Below are positions 52,247 to 57,407 of a stretch of DNA of 57,407 bases, piece after piece. Every line of letters starts with the position of its first letter. Position 1 is the first letter of the stretch. Under the pieces are notes generated by a model. The model ran no database searches and was not told where the DNA came from. It saw only the letters and a program-made list of their open reading frames with translations. This DNA is from Bacteroidota bacterium (GTDB taxonomy: Bacteria; Bacteroidota; Bacteroidia; Bacteroidales; Porphyromonadaceae): positions 1 to 57,407 of the forward strand of contig JAEWGA010000062.1 of assembly GCA_023388555.1 (NCBI GenBank), in the 5' to 3' direction. The translations under genes were made by a program, and so were the position numbers.

Positions 52247-53151
52247 CAGTACGCATTGGAAACAAGGGGCTAAGCCTAAAAAACCCTGTTACTACAGCTT
52301 CCGGCACCTTCGGTAACGGAGATTTAATGAACAACATCTTCGACGTTAGTGCTTTAGGTGCTATTTTTTCCAAAGGTACCACCCTTATGCCTCGGGAAGG
52401 GAATCCACCTGTACGAATGGCCGAAACGGCATCTGGCATGCTCAATGCAGTAGGGTTACAAAACGGCGGAGTAACTTACTTTCGGGATCATATTTACCCA
52501 GTTGTAACAAAGTTAGGAACCGAGATAATTGTAAATGTTAGTGGGTCTACTATTTCCGACTACTGTCAAACGGCCGAGATTATAGCAGAGCTAAAAGATA
52601 TCCCCGCAATAGAGCTAAACATATCTTGCCCAAATGTAAAGGAGGGTGGTATGGCTTTTGGAGTTACCGAAGAAGGGGTGCGTACAATTGTTAAAGCGGT
52701 ACGCAGCTGCTACCCTTATACACTTATAGTTAAACTATCGCCTAACGTTACCGATATTGCTCGTATGGCTAAAATAGCCGAAGAGGAAGGTGCCGATGCC
52801 GTCTCTTTGGTTAACACTTTTTTAGGAATGGCTGTTGATGCCGAACACCGCAAGCCCAAACTTTCAACAATAACAGGAGGGTTATCTGGCCCTTGTATTA
52901 AACCTATTGCCCTACGAATGGTTTGGCAAGTTGCCCAAGCCGTTAAAATCCCGGTTATTGGCTTAGGTGGCATTTGTACAGCTAACGACGCCATAGAATT
53001 TATGCTTTGCGGTGCTACGGCTATACAAGTAGGCACCTATAACTTTATCAACCCCTACGCTGCACTCGATATTATATCGGGCATAGAGGATTATATGGAT
53101 AGGCACGGGATTGAACAAGTAACGGATTTAATAGGAGCCTTAAAGGTGTAG
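52228..53151 (+). CDS. pyrD: Dihydroorotate dehydrogenase, class 1B catalytic subunit
   Basis: Oxidises dihydroorotate to orotate in pyrimidine synthesis; FMN-dependent and NAD-linked through PyrK. The 307-residue barrel shows NPVTTASGTFGNGD, the ELNISCPNVKEGGMAFG segment with the active-site cysteine expected for class 1, and IPVIGLGGICTANDAIEFM for FMN phosphate binding. It ends before a strong terminator. The adjacent pyrK confirms the 1B type. Confidence 0.96.
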   Translation: MATRNLTVRIGNKGLSLKNPVTTASGTFGNGDLMNNIFDVSALGAIFSKGTTLMPREGNPPVRMAETASGMLNAVGLQNGGVTYFRDHIYPVVTKLGTEIIVNVSGSTISDYCQTAEIIAELKDIPAIELNISCPNVKEGGMAFGVTEEGVRTIVKAVRSCYPYTLIVKLSPNVTDIARMAKIAEEEGADAVSLVNTFLGMAVDAEHRKPKLSTITGGLSGPCIKPIALRMVWQVAQAVKIPVIGLGGICTANDAIEFMLCGATAIQVGTYNFINPYAALDIISGIEDYMDRHGIEQVTDLIGALKV

Positions 53152-53190
53152 ACGACTTTACCACACCTTACCAGCCTTCATATAACAAAG

Positions 53191-53230
53191 AAGCGCGACA
53201 CCTGAGAGAGGTCAGGTGTCGCGCTTTTTT
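53191..53230 (+). terminator. Intrinsic terminator after pyrKD
   Basis: Perfect 15-bp stem AAGCGCGACACCTGA/TCAGGTGTCGCGCTT with a 6-base loop, then TTTT. It lies between convergent pyrD and tpiA and may also stop tpiA transcripts. Confidence 0.92.
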
Positions 53231-53246
53231 ACTTCTGAGCTTTTAG

Positions 53247-54002
53247 TCAGAAAGCCTCAATAATAGGCAAAAACTTATCTGCCGATAAAGATGCGCCCCC
53301 TATAAGGCCACCATCAACATCGGGTTTAGCAAAAAGCTCCGCAGCATTACCACCATTGCAGCTACCGCCATACAGGATAGTTGTATTATTGGCCAACTCT
53401 TGCCCATACTTTTTAGCTATGGTGTGCCGGATGTGTTCGTGTATCTCTTGCGCTTGCTCGGAAGTAGCGGTTTTACCAGTACCTATAGCCCATACAGGCT
53501 CATATGCAATAACGACCTTTGCAAAATCTTCGGCCGACAAGTTAAACAACGAAGCCTCTATTTGGGTATCTACAACCTGGAAGTGCTTTTCGGCCTCACG
53601 CTCTTCTAATACCTCGCCTACACAAAAAATAACGGTTAGGTTATTATCCAACGCCAACCGAACTTTCTTTGCTAAAGTTTCGTTACACTCTTTGTAGTAC
53701 TGGCGACGCTCCGAGTGCCCTAATATTACAGCAGTAGCACCCGTAGAGGCAACCATGCTGGCAGAAACTTCCCCTGTATAAGCACCCTTTTCTTCTGCTG
53801 CACAGTTTTCTGCTGCCACAATAACAGGAGACCCTTTAACGGCTTCGACCACCGAGGTTAGGTGAGTAAACGGAACGCCTAAAACCACCTCACAGTTTAG
53901 TGATTTTCCGGCAATGCTTTCTTTTACGGCCTTGGCCAGCTCTACCCCTTCGGGTACAGTGGTATTCATTTTCCAGTTACCGGCCACAATGTTCTTTCTC
54001 AT
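53247..54002 (-). CDS. tpiA: Triose-phosphate isomerase
   Basis: Glycolytic isomerase of dihydroxyacetone phosphate and glyceraldehyde 3-phosphate. The 251-residue protein has NWKMN with the catalytic Lys, the catalytic His in LGHSERRQYY, the catalytic Glu in AYEPVWAIGTGKTAT (with the flexible loop) and the phosphate-binding LYGGSCNGGN and GGLIGGASL. It follows the DoxX-type gene by 44 bp, a pairing I recall from Bacteroides. Confidence 0.97.
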   Translation of the reverse strand: MRKNIVAGNWKMNTTVPEGVELAKAVKESIAGKSLNCEVVLGVPFTHLTSVVEAVKGSPVIVAAENCAAEEKGAYTGEVSASMVASTGATAVILGHSERRQYYKECNETLAKKVRLALDNNLTVIFCVGEVLEEREAEKHFQVVDTQIEASLFNLSAEDFAKVVIAYEPVWAIGTGKTATSEQAQEIHEHIRHTIAKKYGQELANNTTILYGGSCNGGNAAELFAKPDVDGGLIGGASLSADKFLPIIEAF

Positions 54003-54046
54003 ATCGCTTCTATTTTTATGGATTTAAATAAATGGAACATACATAA

Positions 54047-55297
54047 TTAACGGGTACAGCTTTTTCTCCAAGCAATAACTACCCCTATTAAAAGGGTTGC
54101 CCCCAGCAATACCAAAGGGAGGAATGAGCGGAACAAGTTCCACGCCCAACGCTCCCAAGACAATGGGGCAAACGGCTCGTTCTTAAACAAAGGAGTTTGT
54201 ATCTCCTTAACAATATCTGTTCCCGATATTTTACGAACTATCACCCCGTTTTGCAACAGCATAATGCCTGGATTGGAGCGTATTATAGTTTTCATTGTTG
54301 TTGCATCCATTCTTGCCAACGAAACATACGGGCACAAATGGCTCAACAAGTTATCTTGTTCTGGCGAAATGCCCCCCCCAATAACAAAATACACAACGCC
54401 CCCATGGGTGCTAATAATACTATTAAAGCTCTGCAAATCCTGCTTCCTATTGGTCCAGGACTTTAAGGCGTGCAAGTCGGATATCAGGATAAGAGCCACC
54501 TTTGGGGAAGATAGCACAGCCGTGGTGATATCCTCATTCTTTGTATTGTACAACCTAAAGTCGGCTGTTGAAGCAACAACGGACCTTTTATCGGGCTCGG
54601 GGTTCCCCTCCTGCCGCACATAAGTCCAGGTGCTATCTACCCCTGCCAACTCATCCAATGTAAAGGTACGCTCTTCACCATTCTTACGGTATACAAATTT
54701 GTATTCGCTACTATCCTCGTCCCCCTCATCGGGAGGAGTTGTTAAAGAAACACCTACTTTGTACGGACGAAAATCCACTGGAGGCAAGTGCGCTATTGAG
54801 TTGTATATAAACCACCCCATACCGCCAACAATTAGCAGGAGTTGTAAGAAATGGGTACTGCGGGGTAGCAGGGGGTATATATCCTTTCTTTTCCAAAACA
54901 GGTATACCGTAGGCAGCAAGAACACTAAATTCTTAACAAAGGTGGCTTTATTGCTAATCTTTAAAGCATCACCAAAACAGCCACAATCGGCAACAGGGTT
55001 AGCCTGCCAAATGTAAAAAGTTAGGGCGGTCATTCCCGACATTGTCAGCAAAAGCAATGTTGCTGTTACCCTGCGGAATGCTCCAGTTATTACAAAAACT
55101 CCTAATACTACCTCAAAAACACAAAGGGCGTACGAGAGCCCGTATTCTGTTCCGCCCCAGCCTTCCAGCCCAAAAGAGTGAAGATACTCTCCTACCTTTA
55201 TGGCCGAGCCAATGGGGTCGATAGCCTTTACTGTCCCCGAAAAAATAAATAAGCACCCTAATATAAGGCGAGATAAAACTTGTAACGTCCTTCCCAT
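54047..55297 (-). CDS. DoxX-type membrane protein of the BT_3928 family
   Basis: Inner-membrane protein of 416 residues. The N-terminal 150 residues form a DoxX/MauE-like four-helix domain (LILGCLFIFSGTVKAIDPIG, and NPVADCGCFGD with paired cysteines, as in MauE-type redox proteins). After a fifth helix comes a ~190-residue soluble part with a thioredoxin-like feel (KVALILISDLHALKSW, GIMLLQNGVIVRK) but no CXXC there, and a last helix at 388-412. It may act in thiol or quinone redox in the envelope; this is inference. It lies upstream of tpiA and downstream of the PepE-DUF1599 fusion. Confidence 0.85.
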   Translation of the reverse strand: MGRTLQVLSRLILGCLFIFSGTVKAIDPIGSAIKVGEYLHSFGLEGWGGTEYGLSYALCVFEVVLGVFVITGAFRRVTATLLLLTMSGMTALTFYIWQANPVADCGCFGDALKISNKATFVKNLVFLLPTVYLFWKRKDIYPLLPRSTHFLQLLLIVGGMGWFIYNSIAHLPPVDFRPYKVGVSLTTPPDEGDEDSSEYKFVYRKNGEERTFTLDELAGVDSTWTYVRQEGNPEPDKRSVVASTADFRLYNTKNEDITTAVLSSPKVALILISDLHALKSWTNRKQDLQSFNSIISTHGGVVYFVIGGGISPEQDNLLSHLCPYVSLARMDATTMKTIIRSNPGIMLLQNGVIVRKISGTDIVKEIQTPLFKNEPFAPLSWERWAWNLFRSFLPLVLLGATLLIGVVIAWRKSCTR

Positions 55298-55333
55298 AAC
55301 AATAAAATAGAAGCACCCAAAGGCCTTACAAGG

Positions 55334-56599
55334 TTATTTTGCCTCTTCCATGTGGATTAGGGCGAACACAGCGTAAACTACCATATCCAAGTAATTAGCC
55401 TTAATACCTTCCGACACACAGGTTTTCCCATTATTGGCCTCAATCTGCTTAGTCCTAAAAACTTTTTGCAGTATTAGGTCTGTTATGGAGGCTACACTCA
55501 TAGTGCGCCAGGCTTCATTGTAATCGTGGTTTTTGCATACAAGCAATTCACGGGATTGTGCCCGGATATTCTCGTACCATAACACGCACTCGTCCTCCTT
55601 GTAATTGGGCGCAGAGTCATAGCCTTGTTCCAGCTGTACAATAGCCATTATGCCATAATTCACAATTCCCATAAAGTCGGACCTCAAGTCGTCTCCAACC
55701 AACTGTTGTCCCTTCTCTTGTATGGAGCGTATACGGTTTACCTTAATCAAAATTTGGTCCGTAATGGATGCAGGCCTTAAAATACGCCAGGAAGCCCCAT
55801 AATCCTTAAACTTAAGTTTAAACAAGCTGAAGCACTGCTCCATTATTGCATCATATTGATCAAGCGTATTAGAGTGAACACGCTTTCTCGACGCCATTAG
55901 GAACGAAAGGTCTTCCTCCTTGTTAAGTTCTCTAATAGGTTCTCCCTGCTTAAACAGGCGTAAGGATTTGTCGCCAATCAGTGTTATTTTTTCGCCATCA
56001 ACAAGCAGCCTACACCCCTCCCGAAGTCCAGCCACGTACACCTCGGGATTCAGCACCATATATTCCAATATGCGCTGTTCTCGAGTTTCCCCACCATGCC
56101 CTTCGGGGTGAGAGTCCAAATAATGTGGGTTTATTTGAAACGGCACTAACCCTAAAGCATCCAATCCCTTAGGGTCCACAATAGGCATATCGTTGGTAGT
56201 CCGGATGGTTGGGCATGCCAAATTTGCCCCAGCACTCCAGCCTGCATAAGGAACGCCTTGCGCAACCAGCTTGCGTATAATTGGGATAAGGCCTTGCTCA
56301 CGCACCTTCTTTAATAACTGAAAAGTATTACCTCCGCCCACTAAAATAGCTGAGGCTTGTTGTAATGTAGCTGCTGGAGTAGTGCTGCGGTGAAGCCCTT
56401 GCACTTGTATACCATACTCCTTCAAAGCGTTATTAACCTTTGCCTCATACTCATCGTACGAATAGGTAACTGCGGCATACGGAATAAACACAATATTATT
56501 GGTATTCCCAGCCAAATGCTTAGCCAAATCGGCAGCGGACTTTTCCAAATATTTTTCTCCTGGCGAAGCAGAATTCGATATCAGTAACAATTTATTCAT
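55334..56599 (-). CDS. PepE-type S51 peptidase fused to duplicated DUF1599 domain
   Basis: A 421-residue fusion. Residues 1-236 are a full dipeptidase E (aspartyl dipeptidase): nucleophile Ser122 in GWSAGANLACPTI, Asp137 in TTNDMPIV and His159 in INPHYLD. Residues 245-421 match DUF1599 (a nucleotide-modification-associated family), and this part is two copies of one unit: about 249-325 with KDYGASWRILRPASITDQIL and about 342-418 with HDYNEAWRTMSVASITDLIL. In Bacteroides DUF1599 is, to my knowledge, usually a free-standing gene near tpiA. Neither part has a signal peptide, so it is cytoplasmic. How dipeptide cleavage relates to DUF1599 is unknown. Confidence 0.88.
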   Translation of the reverse strand: MNKLLLISNSASPGEKYLEKSAADLAKHLAGNTNNIVFIPYAAVTYSYDEYEAKVNNALKEYGIQVQGLHRSTTPAATLQQASAILVGGGNTFQLLKKVREQGLIPIIRKLVAQGVPYAGWSAGANLACPTIRTTNDMPIVDPKGLDALGLVPFQINPHYLDSHPEGHGGETREQRILEYMVLNPEVYVAGLREGCRLLVDGEKITLIGDKSLRLFKQGEPIRELNKEEDLSFLMASRKRVHSNTLDQYDAIMEQCFSLFKLKFKDYGASWRILRPASITDQILIKVNRIRSIQEKGQQLVGDDLRSDFMGIVNYGIMAIVQLEQGYDSAPNYKEDECVLWYENIRAQSRELLVCKNHDYNEAWRTMSVASITDLILQKVFRTKQIEANNGKTCVSEGIKANYLDMVVYAVFALIHMEEAK

Positions 56600-56657
56600 A
56601 AGTAGGAGGCTTAGGCTAAATAAAAAAGTAGTTAGTTAAAAGGGCTCATTGTGTAAA

Positions 56658-57269
56658 TTAGAATAATACAGCGGCCGATAGGCTGAACACCTTATTCTTT
56701 GCAGAAATAAAATCGCCTGCAGTTTGTGCAGCAGAACGGAAAGTATAGTCCGTAGAAACAGGAGCGGTATACTGGGCTGTAACTTGGAAGCGACCTATAA
56801 TATCCACACCAATACCGGCATTAATGCCCACACCAACCTTTTGCGCTTTTACCTCCTGAAGACTTAGGTCCTTCACAACCTCGGGGCCATTATTGTTAAA
56901 CATAAAGCTAAAGTTAGGGCCAACTTGTGCTATCAGCCTAACCATAGGCACAACAGGATACATTAACTTTAGGTTAAGGGGAATCTCAATATTATTGGTT
57001 TTGAGTACCTCAACAGCATTTTCTTTTGTGAGCTTACTACCCTTCTGAGAAAACAAAATGGCACCATCCACCGCCAAAGGCAATAGAGGGATACTAAACT
57101 GCGCCATAGGGCCAATATGAAAGCCCGTCATAGGAGAGGAGTCAAATGAGAGGTTCTTTACTGGCACACTCGAGAAGTTAGCACCCGCTTTAACACCAAA
57201 CTTAAACTGAGCAGACAGAGGCTGAACCCCTATTAATGCCACAACAAAAAGAGCAAAAAACTTTTTCAT
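56658..57269 (-). CDS. Outer-membrane beta-barrel protein (porin-like)
   Basis: A 203-residue predicted outer-membrane protein. The signal peptide (about 1-20, cut at LSA-QF) is followed by alternating strands beginning FKFGVKAGANFSS, with VGPNFSFMF and VGVGINAGIGVDIIGRFQVTA-like segments, typical of the small PorT/OmpA-like barrel family (eight strands), and the C-terminal Phe (LSAAVLF) used in barrel insertion. Function unknown. It lies 58 bp upstream of the PepE-DUF1599 gene. Confidence 0.85.
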   Translation of the reverse strand: MKKFFALFVVALIGVQPLSAQFKFGVKAGANFSSVPVKNLSFDSSPMTGFHIGPMAQFSIPLLPLAVDGAILFSQKGSKLTKENAVEVLKTNNIEIPLNLKLMYPVVPMVRLIAQVGPNFSFMFNNNGPEVVKDLSLQEVKAQKVGVGINAGIGVDIIGRFQVTAQYTAPVSTDYTFRSAAQTAGDFISAKNKVFSLSAAVLF

Positions 57270-57367
57270 ACGATGTTATGCTAATACGTTATTAGTTAGG
57301 ATATTGTGTATTATGGAAAGTAGAAGTATTATTTACAGTCCACACCACTTACAGTATTATATCAGAA

Positions 57368-57375
57368 CAAAAATA
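57368..57375 (-). promoter_or_regulatory. Putative -7 promoter element for the beta-barrel gene
   Basis: On the minus strand TATTTTTG, a TAnnTTTG match, about 99 bp before the start codon; TTTG also occurs just upstream of it. Confidence 0.4.
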
Positions 57376-57407
57376 CTCAAAGGATTTCTCAATCCCAAAA
57401 AGCCCCC

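Noticed and set aside
1..57407. tRNA or rRNA genes
   Set aside because: All gaps were read on both strands; no cloverleaf or rRNA sequence was recognised, though a covariance-model search was not possible here.

Overview
The window reads as a chromosomal segment from a member of the order Bacteroidales (phylum Bacteroidota). Support comes from a SusC/SusD pair with a GH20 hexosaminidase, a Bacteroidota-type primary sigma factor of about 291 residues, an Rnf complex in the order rseC-rnfBCDGEA, a 30-residue AURKAIP1/COX24-type basic protein between HU and RNase G, and many copies of the Bacteroidales -7 promoter element TAnnTTTG upstream of genes. I cannot fix genus or species. No rRNA, tRNA, CRISPR array, prophage or intact insertion sequence was found.

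Layout, left to right. 1-8250 (+): a glycan utilisation cluster: GH20 hexosaminidase (5' end cut by the window), SusC-type TonB-dependent transporter, SusD-type lipoprotein and a metallo-beta-lactamase-fold protein. 8443-16006 (+): housekeeping genes serS, a DUF3108 protein, an HD phosphohydrolase, trmD, guaA, HU, the COX24-type micro-protein and RNase G. 16073-17336: a 1.26 kb stretch with no convincing gene. It holds a G-rich block, four 22-bp tandem repeats and a C-rich block of opposite strand bias; this is the least explained DNA in the window. 17337-20569 (+): phoH and a carboxyltransferase-type pyruvate/oxaloacetate enzyme whose biotinyl-like domain lacks the biotin lysine. 20570-21926: an AT-richer patch with a YafP-like acetyltransferase (+) and a MerR-type regulator (-). 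22253-27790 (+): uvrB, pnp and rpoD. 27991-36089 (-): ftsE-lysC-menA, a GH3/serine-hydrolase fusion with an EamA transporter, and a LysM glucosaminidase lipoprotein. 36265-37368 (+): an uncharacterised ATP-grasp-like protein. 37352-42827 (-): the Rnf operon, in which rnfG is broken by a frameshift. 42986-47393 (-): typA/bipA, a double-domain glycosyltransferase and trmN6. 47531-51324 (-): a MATE exporter and thiL-thyA-folA. 51458-53151 (+): pyrK-pyrD. 53247-57269 (-): an outer-membrane beta-barrel protein, a PepE-DUF1599 fusion, a DoxX-type membrane protein and tpiA.

Together the genes describe a glycan-degrading, probably anaerobic bacterium. Host or mucin-type N-acetylhexosamine glycans are taken up by the SusCD/GH20 system and cell wall is recycled by the GH3 and glucosaminidase enzymes. 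Rnf links ferredoxin and NADH to an ion gradient, MenA points to menaquinone, and thymidylate and pyrimidine synthesis are clustered. The observations most worth following up are the 16.2-16.9 kb repeat region, the split rnfG, the PepE-DUF1599 fusion with its internal duplication, the orphan ATP-grasp protein, and the palindrome in the merR leader.
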